Positions 1 through 5,129 of a stretch of 5,129 nucleotides of DNA are shown here, in pieces (the first letter of the stretch is position 1; each line of letters starts with the position of its first letter). The notes beneath the pieces were generated by a model that was not told the origin of the DNA, made no database searches, and saw only the letters and a list, made by a program, of their open reading frames with translations. Position numbers and translations under genes: made by a program. This DNA is from Caulobacteraceae bacterium (GTDB lineage Bacteria; Pseudomonadota; Alphaproteobacteria; Caulobacterales; Caulobacteraceae). Location: NCBI GenBank assembly GCA_947479185.1, contig CANJYY010000228.1:1-5129 (forward strand), read 5' to 3'.

Positions 1-77
1 GACCAACCCTTTCGGGCTTGCCGGTCCAAAGTCAATGCGGCCGGCGCGACCATTTCCCATCGCCGTGCCGAGCGGGG

Positions 78-103
78 TTGACGGCGACGGACTCCTCTAT
101 AAA
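78..103 (+). promoter_or_regulatory. Candidate housekeeping promoter of the operon
   Basis: The sequence shows TTGACGG at 78-84, an 11-nt spacer, then TCTATAAA at 96-103. This matches the Caulobacter housekeeping promoter form as I remember it (TTGACGS, 10-14 nt, GCTANAWC): the -35 element fits fully and the -10 fits at 6 of 8 positions. Against an E. coli-style 17-nt spacer the gap is too short, so the call depends on the alphaproteobacterial form. The predicted start is near 109-111, leaving an untranslated leader of about 83 nt before the GTG at 194. Confidence 0.45.
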
Positions 104-104
104 C

Positions 105-116
105 TGACTGTAGTCA
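105..116. promoter_or_regulatory. Candidate operator palindrome at predicted transcription start
   Basis: TGACT-GT-AGTCA is a perfect inverted repeat with 5-bp arms and a 2-bp centre. It lies immediately downstream of the candidate -10 element, where a bound repressor would block transcription. An overlapping longer pair, ACTGAC at 103-108 and GTCAGT at 129-134, is also self-complementary. Catabolic operons are often controlled by dimeric regulators (MarR, GntR, IclR, TetR types) that bind such sites. No regulator gene is visible here, so the family cannot be named. Confidence 0.35.
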
Positions 117-180
117 TAAATGAAGATCGTCAGTGTCGATCCGGCCTGACGCGAAGACGCGGCCGCAGAGCTGCGCGCTA

Positions 181-187
181 GGGAGGA
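181..187 (+). promoter_or_regulatory. Ribosome binding site deciding the GTG start of gene 1
   Basis: GGGAGGA lies 6 nt before the GTG at 194. An in-frame TAG at 179-181 excludes any start further upstream, so site and stop together fix GTG 194 as the start. Confidence 0.8.
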
Positions 188-193
188 CGAAGA

Positions 194-1666
194 GTGGCCA
201 GCAACACAGCGACAGTCGCGGGCGTAGAGGTCTCGACCGATCACTGGATCGACGGACGCCGCGTCTCTTCGTCCGAGCGGTTTGAGAACCTGTCGCCGGT
301 CGATGGCTCACACCTGGCGAACGTCGCGTCGGGCGGCAAGGCCGAGGCTGATCAGGCGGTCGACGCCGCGCGCCGGGCTTTCCCGGCCTGGGCGGCGCTC
401 GGACCGGAGGGGCGGCTTCCCTACCTCAAGCGGTTCGCCGATGGCATCCGCGAGCGGGCCAAGGACCTCGCCGCCGTCGAGACCATGGACAATGGCTCGC
501 TGCTGGCCGGCAATACGCACCGGGTGATCCCCCGCGCGGCCCAGAACATCGAGTTCTTCGCCGACTGGGCGTTGACCCTGCAGGACCACGTGATCGACTC
601 CCCCGAGGTGGTCAACCACGTCCGCTACGACCCGTCCGGCGTCTCGGCGCTGGTGACGCCGTGGAACGCGCCGCTGATGCTGACCACCTGGAAGGTCGGC
701 CCGGCGCTCGCCGCTGGCAACACGGTGGTGGTCAAGCCGCCGGAGTGGGCGCCGATGACCTGCTCGCTGATGGCCGACATCGCCCATGCCGCCGGCATTC
801 CCGCCGGGGTGCTGAACGTGCTGCAGGGCATCGGCGAGACCGCCGGCGACGCCCTCGTCAACAATGCCGATCTCGACCGCATCAGCTTCACCGGCTCCAC
901 AGCGACGGCCAAGCTTATCGGTCAGGCCGCCGCCCGCTCGATCACCGCCATGAGCTCGGAACTGGGCGGCAAGTCGCCCTTCATCGTCTGCGCTGACGCC
1001 GATCTCGACGCCGCCGCCCAGACCGTCGCCGGCCAGTACATGAACGCCGGCCAGGTCTGCCTCGCGGGCACGAGGGTGCTGGTCGAGAAGTCGATCGAGC
1101 AGGTGTTCCTCGCCAAGGTGCGTGACGCCGCCGGCCACATGGTCGTGGGCGACCCGCGCGACGCGGCCACCCGCGTCGGCCCGCTGATCACCCGGGAACA
1201 CTTCGACCGCGTCGCGGGCTTTGTGGCGCGGGCCAAGGCGGACGGCGCCGAGGCCCTGTGGGGCGGCTCGCCGGCCAACTTCGGCGACCTCTATTTCCAG
1301 CCGACCCTGTTCGCCAACGTCGACCCGGCGTCCGAGATCGCCCAGCAGGAGGTCTTCGGGCCGGTCCTGACCTGGCAGACCTTCGAGACCGAAGACGAAG
1401 TCATCGCTGCGGCCAACGGCACCCAATACGGCCTGGCCGGGGTGCTGTTCACCCAGAACGAGGCCCGCGCCATGCGCATCGCCTCCCAGGTCGTCGCCGG
1501 CACCCTGTGGGTCAACTGCTTCTTCATCCGTGATCTGGCCGCGCCGTTCGGCGGCAGCCGCAACTCCGGCATCGGCCGCGAGGGCGGGACATGGAGCTTC
1601 GATTTCTACAGCGACATCAAGAACATCTCGGTCCGCAAGGGCTCCTTCTCAGGAAAGGCGGCGTAA
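194..1666 (+). CDS. NAD(P)-dependent aldehyde dehydrogenase, hydroxymuconic-semialdehyde dehydrogenase type
   Basis: This 490-residue cytosolic enzyme should oxidise an aldehyde to the acid with NAD(P)+, most likely a ring-cleavage semialdehyde. The catalytic set is complete: Asn158 in PWNAP, Lys181 in VVVKPPEW, general base Glu256 in SELGGKSP, nucleophile Cys289 in AGQVCLAGTR, and Glu386 with Phe388 in QEVFGP. Length is normal for the family. Resemblance to HpaE (5-carboxymethyl-2-hydroxymuconate semialdehyde dehydrogenase), as recalled, runs through IPRAAQNIEFFADWAL, the 151-170 segment and the C-terminal RDLAAPFGGSRNSGIGREGG. One oddity is the Rossmann motif, GSTATA at 234-239, with Ala in place of the usual second Gly of GxxxxG. 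The GTG start is fixed by the upstream TAG and a good ribosome binding site. It is the first gene of the operon and ends one base before the dioxygenase. The family is certain; the substrate is inferred from neighbours, and a betaine- or vanillin-type aldehyde dehydrogenase is less likely. Confidence 0.95.
   Translation: MASNTATVAGVEVSTDHWIDGRRVSSSERFENLSPVDGSHLANVASGGKAEADQAVDAARRAFPAWAALGPEGRLPYLKRFADGIRERAKDLAAVETMDNGSLLAGNTHRVIPRAAQNIEFFADWALTLQDHVIDSPEVVNHVRYDPSGVSALVTPWNAPLMLTTWKVGPALAAGNTVVVKPPEWAPMTCSLMADIAHAAGIPAGVLNVLQGIGETAGDALVNNADLDRISFTGSTATAKLIGQAAARSITAMSSELGGKSPFIVCADADLDAAAQTVAGQYMNAGQVCLAGTRVLVEKSIEQVFLAKVRDAAGHMVVGDPRDAATRVGPLITREHFDRVAGFVARAKADGAEALWGGSPANFGDLYFQPTLFANVDPASEIAQQEVFGPVLTWQTFETEDEVIAAANGTQYGLAGVLFTQNEARAMRIASQVVAGTLWVNCFFIRDLAAPFGGSRNSGIGREGGTWSFDFYSDIKNISVRKGSFSGKAA
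1651..1658 (+). promoter_or_regulatory. Ribosome binding site of gene 2, inside gene 1
   Basis: AGGAAAGG lies within the last codons of the aldehyde dehydrogenase, 9 nt before ATG 1668. It selects this ATG over the much longer open frame that begins at 1530. Confidence 0.7.
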
Positions 1667-1667
1667 C

Positions 1668-2570
1668 ATGGCTTCAGTCACCGAGCTTGGATACCTGACC
1701 CTTGGCGTCAGCGATCTCGCCGCCTGGAAGGGCTTCGCCGCCAATGTGCTGGGCCTGGAGGTTGTCGAAAGCGGCGCGCCGGACCGCTGCTGGCTGCGCA
1801 TGGACTACTGGCATCACCGGATTACCCTGATCGAGGACGGTTCCGACGATCTGAAGGTCACCGGCCTGCGCGTCGCAGGGCAAGACGAGTTCATCGAAAT
1901 GGCCGCCCAGCTGCGTGACGGCGGTGTTTCGGTCACCGTCCTGTCCGAAGCCGAAGCGGTGGCGCGCGGGGTGCTCGCGGTCATGGCCCTGACCGATCCC
2001 AACGGCTACGCCGTGGAGATCTTCCACGGCCCGCTGGTGCAGTTCGACAAGCCCTTCCATCCGGGCCACCGCATGCATGGACCGTTCAAGACGGGTCCGG
2101 ACGGGCTTGGCCACGTGATGCAGTCGACGAAGGCCAGTCTGGAGGAGAACTACGCCTTCTACCGCCTCCTTGGGATGCGCGGCGGCATTGAATACAAGCT
2201 GGACGTTCCCGGCGCGCCGGGTCCTATCCCGCTGATGTTCATGCACTGCAACGAGCGTCAGCACACCTTCGCCTTCGCCGGTCCGGGTGAGAAGCGGGTC
2301 AACCACATCATGATGGAAGTGGAGCGGATGGCCGACGTCGGCCTGGCTCACGACCTCGTCAAACAGGCGGGCCTGCCGATCATCATCGAGCCGGGCAGCC
2401 ACGCCAACGACCAGATGTTCTCTTTCTACTTCAAGAACCCGTCAGGCTTCCTGAGCGAAATCGGCTGGGGTGGCCGCCCGGCGGTGCATCAGTCGGAATA
2501 CTACCAGCGCGACGCCTTCGGTCATGCGCCGGTCCCGGGGACCATGAAGGGCTTCATGGTCCCGGCCTGA
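1668..2570 (+). CDS. Type I extradiol ring-cleavage dioxygenase, BphC/HsaC-like (VOC superfamily)
   Basis: This 300-residue Fe(II) enzyme should cleave a catechol next to its two hydroxyls, using O2. It has the two-domain vicinal-oxygen-chelate build: a non-catalytic N-terminal half (about 5-125) and a metal-binding C-terminal half (about 143-270). Ligands by alignment to BphC are His149 (GLGHVM), His213 (VNHIMME) and Glu264 (GFLSEIGWG). Second-sphere residues are also present: Phe191, His199 (NERQHT), His245, Asn247 and Asp248 (SHAND), and Tyr254. Spacing matches BphC within a residue, so the protein should be active. The HCNERQHT and NPSG signatures favour the BphC/HsaC class (substituted or fused-ring catechols) over the small-catechol XylE class. 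ATG 1668 is one base after the previous stop, which implies translational coupling. The last dozen codons form a perfect inverted repeat, listed separately. Function as extradiol dioxygenase is near certain; the substrate is unknown. Confidence 0.95.
   Translation: MASVTELGYLTLGVSDLAAWKGFAANVLGLEVVESGAPDRCWLRMDYWHHRITLIEDGSDDLKVTGLRVAGQDEFIEMAAQLRDGGVSVTVLSEAEAVARGVLAVMALTDPNGYAVEIFHGPLVQFDKPFHPGHRMHGPFKTGPDGLGHVMQSTKASLEENYAFYRLLGMRGGIEYKLDVPGAPGPIPLMFMHCNERQHTFAFAGPGEKRVNHIMMEVERMADVGLAHDLVKQAGLPIIIEPGSHANDQMFSFYFKNPSGFLSEIGWGGRPAVHQSEYYQRDAFGHAPVPGTMKGFMVPA
2538..2563. repeat. Perfect 12-bp-arm inverted repeat at the end of gene 2
   Basis: GGGACCATGAAG at 2538-2549 is exactly complementary to CTTCATGGTCCC at 2552-2563, with only GG between. 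In RNA this would give an 11-bp stem with a four-base loop. It ends seven bases before the end of the stop codon. A further GGTCCC at 2531-2536 can also pair with GGGACC at 2538-2543, so two alternative folds compete. No T-run follows, so it is not a classical intrinsic terminator. Possible roles are blocking 3' exonuclease, an RNase processing site or partial attenuation. It lies wholly in coding sequence, so constraint from the peptide VPGTMKGFMVP cannot be excluded. Confidence 0.75.
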
Positions 2571-2582
2571 GCCGCTGGACGC

Positions 2583-2601
2583 GCCCGGGCGCGAGCCGGG
2601 C
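2583..2601. repeat. GC-only hairpin in the gap between genes 2 and 3
   Basis: GCCCGG at 2583-2588 can pair with CCGGGC at 2596-2601 across a 7-nt loop. An overlapping perfect palindrome, GCGCCCGGGCGC, spans 2581-2592. The stem ends 3 nt before the AGGAGG site of the flavin reductase. It could influence ribosome access or transcript processing, but such stems also arise by chance in DNA this GC-rich. Confidence 0.45.
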
Positions 2602-2604
2602 CGC

Positions 2605-2610
2605 AGGAGG
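2605..2610 (+). promoter_or_regulatory. Strong ribosome binding site of gene 3
   Basis: AGGAGG lies 8 nt before ATG 2619. It is the most canonical ribosome binding site in the window, directly behind the GC-rich hairpin. Confidence 0.85.
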
Positions 2611-2618
2611 ACGTCTCC

Positions 2619-3131
2619 ATGACTGCACGCGATGGGCTTCCATCGGGCCGTGAGGACCGTGCGCGCGAGTATCGCCACGCCCTGGGCCGCTTTCCGACGG
2701 GCGTCGCCTTCGTTGCGGCCCGCACGCCGGACGGTGAGGCGGCGGGGTTGCTGATCAACTCCTTCACTTCGGTCTCGCTGACGCCGCCGATGGTGCTCTG
2801 GTGCCTCGGCCTGGCGGCGCGCAGCCGTCCGGTCTTTGCCGCCGCCCCGTCCTTCGCGGTCAGCATCCTGTCCGAAGACCAGCGGTCCCTGCTCGGCGAT
2901 CTGGCCCGGCCCCTTGACCGGCGCCTGCAGGGCGTGCCGATCCGCGACGGCCTCGGCGGCGCGCCTGTCATCGAGAACGCCTCGGCCGTCTTTGAATGCA
3001 CCATCGCGACCGTGACCCGGGCAGGAGACCACGAGGTCTACCTCGGCCAGGTCGAGCATTTCGAGCGCCGCGACGACACCCCGCTCGCCTACCTGGCGGG
3101 CCAGTACGGGCGCGTGCACGTCGCCGCCTGA
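2619..3131 (+). CDS. Flavin reductase of the HpaC/HsaB type (FMN-binding split barrel)
   Basis: This 170-residue protein matches the short-chain flavin reductase family, which uses NAD(P)H to reduce free FMN or FAD for a separate monooxygenase. Family signatures run in order: RFPTGVAFVAA (24-34), GLLINSFTSVSLTPPMVLWCL (43-63), the hydrophobic FAVSIL (79-84), GDHEVYLGQVEHFE (136-149) with the conserved GDH, and PLAYLAGQYGRV (155-166). Length is typical and no signal peptide or membrane segment is seen. Relatives serve HpaB (4-hydroxyphenylacetate), TftD (chlorophenol) and HsaA (steroid phenol) oxygenases, each of which makes the catechol or hydroquinone for a ring-cleavage enzyme, which fits the dioxygenase next door. 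The oxygenase partner is not in the window. The start is clear from AGGAGG. Flavin reductase is a confident call; FMN versus FAD and NADH versus NADPH cannot be decided. Confidence 0.93.
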   Translation: MTARDGLPSGREDRAREYRHALGRFPTGVAFVAARTPDGEAAGLLINSFTSVSLTPPMVLWCLGLAARSRPVFAAAPSFAVSILSEDQRSLLGDLARPLDRRLQGVPIRDGLGGAPVIENASAVFECTIATVTRAGDHEVYLGQVEHFERRDDTPLAYLAGQYGRVHVAA

Positions 3132-3145
3132 CCCTCAAGCATCCT

Positions 3146-3150
3146 GGAGA
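3146..3150 (+). promoter_or_regulatory. Ribosome binding site of gene 4
   Basis: GGAGA lies 6 nt before ATG 3157, in the 25-nt gap after the flavin reductase stop. The gap contains nothing else that I recognise. Confidence 0.6.
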
Positions 3151-3156
3151 AAAAGC

Positions 3157-3999
3157 ATGTCCGTACTCACTGGCCCGCGCGAGGAATGGCGCCGCATCCT
3201 GTTCGAGGGCACGCCCACTTGGGTTCGGCCGGAGGGCGAGGTTCTGCGCCTCGGCGACGGCCGCACCACCTCGGAGGCGGAGGCCATCTATCTGCCGCCG
3301 TGCGATCCGACCAAGATCATCTGCATCCACCTGAACTACGAGTCCCGCCGGGTCGAGTTCCAGGCCCCGCCGCTGAAGACCCCGACCTACTTCCAGAAGC
3401 CGCTGACGACGCTCAACGCCCATCGCGGCAAGCTGAACCGGCCGGCGGACTGCCAGTATCTCAACTACGAGGGCGAGATCGCCGCCATCGTCGGCAAGCC
3501 GATGCGCAACGTCGGCCCGGACGAGGTCTGGGACTATCTCGCCGGGTTCGCGGTCGCCAATGACGTCGGCGCCCAGGATTTCCGCGACACGGACGCCGGC
3601 TCGATGCTGCGGGTGAAGGGGCAGGACGGCTTCTGCCCGATCGGTCCGGGCATCGTGCGGGGTGTCGACATCCGCGAGTCCACCGTGCGGACCTATATCA
3701 ACGGCCAGGTCGTGCAGGACGGTCCGGTCAGCGAGATGACCTTCGACATTCCCTACATCATGGCCGACCTGTCGCGGCACATCACCTTCCTGCCCGGCGA
3801 CGTGGTCCTGACCGGCACTCCGGCCAACTCCCGGCCGATGCAGCCCGGCGACGTGGTCGAGGTTGAGGTCACCGGCATCGGCCGCCTCAGCAACACTGTC
3901 CAGGAGACGCCGGCGCCGACCCATCAGGTCGGTCACCAGCCAACCAACACCGAGGCGGTCTGGCGCGTGGCGCTCGGCCAGTTTCCGCCGCGCACCTGA
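3157..3999 (+). CDS. Fumarylacetoacetate hydrolase (FAH) family protein with altered catalytic loop
   Basis: This 280-residue cytosolic metalloenzyme belongs to the FAH superfamily, which includes fumarylacetoacetate hydrolases, acylpyruvases, oxaloacetate decarboxylases and HpaG-type isomerase/decarboxylases. Mg2+/Mn2+ ligands aligned to FAHD1 are Glu105 and Glu107 (LNYEGEIA) and Asp136 (NDVGAQD), with exact FAHD1 spacing. KGQDGFCPIGP (154-164) and TGTPAN (219-224) line the usual pocket, followed by PGDVVEVEVTGIG (230-242). The N-terminal 50 residues resemble the small cap segment of family members. The oddity is the loop NYESRRVEF at 60-68: the His of the HxxE pair is Arg64, while Glu67 is kept. 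That His is linked to C-C bond hydrolysis in FAHD1, so this protein may instead isomerise, decarboxylate or hydrate. In an operon with a ring-cleavage dioxygenase and a semialdehyde dehydrogenase, acting on an oxalocrotonate-like acid is the natural inference. The family is certain; the reaction is open. Confidence 0.93.
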   Translation: MSVLTGPREEWRRILFEGTPTWVRPEGEVLRLGDGRTTSEAEAIYLPPCDPTKIICIHLNYESRRVEFQAPPLKTPTYFQKPLTTLNAHRGKLNRPADCQYLNYEGEIAAIVGKPMRNVGPDEVWDYLAGFAVANDVGAQDFRDTDAGSMLRVKGQDGFCPIGPGIVRGVDIRESTVRTYINGQVVQDGPVSEMTFDIPYIMADLSRHITFLPGDVVLTGTPANSRPMQPGDVVEVEVTGIGRLSNTVQETPAPTHQVGHQPTNTEAVWRVALGQFPPRT

Positions 4000-4001
4000 G
4001 G
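3997..4001 (+). promoter_or_regulatory. Ribosome binding site of gene 5, overlapping gene 4 stop
   Basis: TGAGG combines the stop codon of the FAH-family gene with a GAGG core 8 nt before ATG 4010. The overlap suggests coupled translation of genes 4 and 5. Confidence 0.55.
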
Positions 4002-4009
4002 CAAAGACC

Positions 4010-5129
4010 ATGAAATCCTGGCCGGCAGACGCCAACATCCTGGACCCCGACATCTTCCCTTCGGAGAAGGGGCCGCCGCACGCCCTGTTCGACCTGTGGC
4101 GCGAGACCGACCCGGTGCACTGGAACCCGCCCACGGCGTCCTATGCGCCGGACATTCCCCACTCGGCGATGACCAAGGGGTTCTGGGTCCTGACCCGCTA
4201 TCAGGATGTCTTTGACGTCTCGCGCGACCAGGAGCGGTTCAGCTCCCATGACGAGGGGTTCGTCATCTGGGATCTGGATGAGGAAGAACTGCAGCGTCAC
4301 CGCGCCAACTTCATGGGCATGGCGCCCGCCGACCACGCCCCGGTCAAACGGCTCCTGACGCCGGCCTTTTCGCCCAAGGCCCTCAAGGCGCTGGCGCCGG
4401 AGATCGAGCGGGTCGCCGGCCAGATCGTCGATGACATCGCCGGCCAGGGCCGCTGCGAGTTCGTCTTCGATGTCGCCTCGAAGCTGCCCGTCTATACCTT
4501 CTGCGAGTTGATGGGCATTCCCGAGGCGATGCGCGAGCGGGTGGTCGAGCTGGGCAACGCCATGGCCGATGTCGAGACCCACGGCGCCCATGATGTCGAC
4601 CCGGCGCTGCACCTGTTCGCCCTGGCCCAGGAAGTGGCCGAACAGAAGCGGCGAGAGCCGGACGGCTCGCTCATGAGCCTGATGGTTCACGACCAGACGC
4701 TCGGGCTGAACCCGATGAACATCAATATGTTCTTCGTCGTCTTCGCGGTCGCCGGGCATGAGACCACGCGCAGCACAGCGGCTCACTTCATCCAGCTGAT
4801 GAACGCCCATCCCGAGCAATATGCGCTGCTCCGGAGCGACGTGGACGCGCATCTGGAAAACGCCATCGAGGAGGTGCTGCGCTTCAGCTCGACCACCACC
4901 AACTTCCGCCGGACGGCGACCGTCGACACGGAGATCGGCGGCCGGCCGGTCAGGAAGGGCGACAAGATTTACCTCTCCTACGCGGCGGCGAACCGGGACC
5001 CGGAGGTGTTCGCCGACCCCCACGTGTTCGACATCACCCGGCCCAACGCCCGCAAGCATCTCGCCTTCGGCACCGGCCCCCATGTCTGCATCGGCGCGGG
5101 CCTTGCCCGCATGGAACTCCACGCGCTGC
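4010..5129 (+). CDS. Cytochrome P450, CYP125-like (3' end beyond window)
   Basis: 373 residues are visible without a stop; bacterial P450s are usually about 400-430, so only the C-terminal tail is missing. This soluble haem monooxygenase shows the I-helix AGHETTR at 248-254 (acid-alcohol pair Glu251-Thr252), K-helix ExxR at Glu288-Arg291 (EEVLRF), and haem loop [15 protein letters not shown] with axial Cys360. There is no N-terminal membrane anchor, as in ferredoxin-dependent class I enzymes. Recalled CYP125 features are echoed in [11 protein letters not shown] (57-67), the [15 protein letters not shown] stretch (102-116), [14 protein letters not shown] (298-311) and [19 protein letters not shown] (326-344). 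CYP125/124/142 relatives oxidise steroid side chains and branched lipids, and other bacterial P450s in this clan act on terpenoids. Co-location with a ring-cleavage set suggests it hydroxylates the same hydrophobic growth substrate, either a side chain or the ring. No ferredoxin or ferredoxin reductase is in view. The subfamily and substrate are inference. Confidence 0.93.
   Translation, partial: MKSWPADANILDPDIFPSEKGPPHALFDLWRETDPVHWNPPTASYAPDIPHSAMTKGFWVLTRYQDVFDVSRDQERFSSHDEGFVIWDLDEEELQRHRANFMGMAPADHAPVKRLLTPAFSPKALKALAPEIERVAGQIVDDIAGQGRCEFVFDVASKLPVYTFCELMGIPEAMRERVVELGNAMADVETHGAHDVDPALHLFALAQEVAEQKRREPDGSLMSLMVHDQTLGLNPMNINMFFVVFAVAGHETTRSTAAHFIQLMNAHPEQYALLRSDVDAHLENAIEEVLRFSSTTTNFRRTATVDTEIGGRPVRKGDKIYLSYAAANRDPEVFADPHVFDITRPNARKHLAFGTGPHVCIGAGLARMELHAL

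Larger units (their letters stand above)
1..193. other. Leader region without a convincing gene
   Basis: No protein in this stretch can be recognised on either strand. It carries the candidate promoter, palindrome and ribosome binding site listed separately. The plus-strand frame shared with the first gene is open from base 2 but ends at a TAG at 179-181. Its translation has no family resemblance that I know and its codon choice is less GC3-rich than the genes. A short minus-strand frame starting with ATG at 60 and running off the left edge is possible but weak. Confidence 0.6.

Noticed and set aside
2..181. Open plus-strand frame in the leader, in phase with gene 1, as the tail of an upstream gene
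   Set aside because: Its translation ends in an Arg-rich stretch with no family resemblance, codon choice is not gene-like, and it runs through the candidate promoter. It cannot be excluded without the upstream sequence.
1530..1667. Upstream extension of the dioxygenase frame to an ATG at 1530
   Set aside because: It overlaps conserved aldehyde dehydrogenase sequence in another frame, gives an Arg/Ala-rich peptide, and ATG 1668 has a proper ribosome binding site and the normal family N-terminus.
1978..1995. 6-bp inverted repeat CGGTCA/TGACCG with a 6-nt loop inside the dioxygenase gene
   Set aside because: It is short, lies in mid-gene in conserved coding sequence (ALTDPNG), and is expected by chance.
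2538..2601. Rho-independent terminator after the dioxygenase gene
   Set aside because: Both stems lack a following T-run, and the next gene follows within 48 nt with a strong ribosome binding site, so termination of the operon here is unlikely.
3792..3858. A 16-bp direct repeat (GCCCGGCGACGTGGTC at 3792-3807 and 3843-3858) in the FAH-family gene
   Set aside because: Both copies encode PGDVV, and two such PGD motifs around TGTP are a normal feature of the FAH fold. Similar codon choice explains the DNA identity.
3887..5122. Long minus-strand open frames opposite the genes (also at 308-1426 and 2968-4134)
   Set aside because: They mirror the GC3-rich codons of the plus-strand genes, translate to low-complexity Arg/Gly/Asp/Val-rich sequence with no recognisable family, and conflict with five clearly identified genes.

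Overview
The window is a GC-rich stretch with strong G/C preference at third codon positions. It holds one five-gene, same-strand catabolic operon whose last gene is cut by the right edge. The proteins and the possible promoter suit an alphaproteobacterium of the Caulobacterales/Sphingomonadales kind (for example Phenylobacterium or Novosphingobium-like). This taxonomic guess is an inference; no rRNA or other taxonomic marker is present.

Layout. Bases 1-193 hold no convincing gene. They contain a candidate promoter (78-103) resembling the Caulobacter housekeeping consensus as I remember it, with a 12-bp palindrome (105-116) over the predicted transcription start. Then follow: (1) an aldehyde dehydrogenase of the HpaE/hydroxymuconic-semialdehyde type, 194-1666, GTG start; (2) a BphC/HsaC-like type I extradiol ring-cleavage dioxygenase, 1668-2570, one base after the previous stop; (3) an HpaC/HsaB-like flavin reductase, 2619-3131; (4) a fumarylacetoacetate hydrolase (FAH) family protein, 3157-3999; (5) a CYP125-like cytochrome P450, 4010 to the window end, missing its last few dozen residues. 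Gaps are 1, 48, 25 and 10 nt, and each gene has a ribosome binding site, which supports one transcript. The 3' end of gene 2 and the following gap contain two inverted repeats, one a perfect 12-bp-arm hairpin inside the final codons of gene 2.

How the genes may work together. An extradiol dioxygenase, a semialdehyde dehydrogenase and a FAH-family isomerase/decarboxylase/hydrolase are the core of a meta-cleavage (oxalocrotonate-type) pathway, as in homoprotocatechuate degradation. Here the dioxygenase is of the type that usually cleaves catechols on larger ring systems (biphenyl, secosteroids), and the P450 resembles steroid/terpenoid oxidases. The set therefore looks like part of a pathway for a polycyclic or terpenoid/steroid-like compound. 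The flavin reductase implies a partner flavin monooxygenase, and the P450 needs a ferredoxin system; neither is in view.

Most notable points: the FAH-family protein has Arg where the catalytic His of the HxxE loop normally sits, while its metal ligands are intact; the ring-cleavage enzyme type and the downstream enzymes are mismatched relative to textbook pathways; and the gene 2/gene 3 junction has a clustered hairpin structure. I see no mobile element, CRISPR array, tRNA or rRNA.
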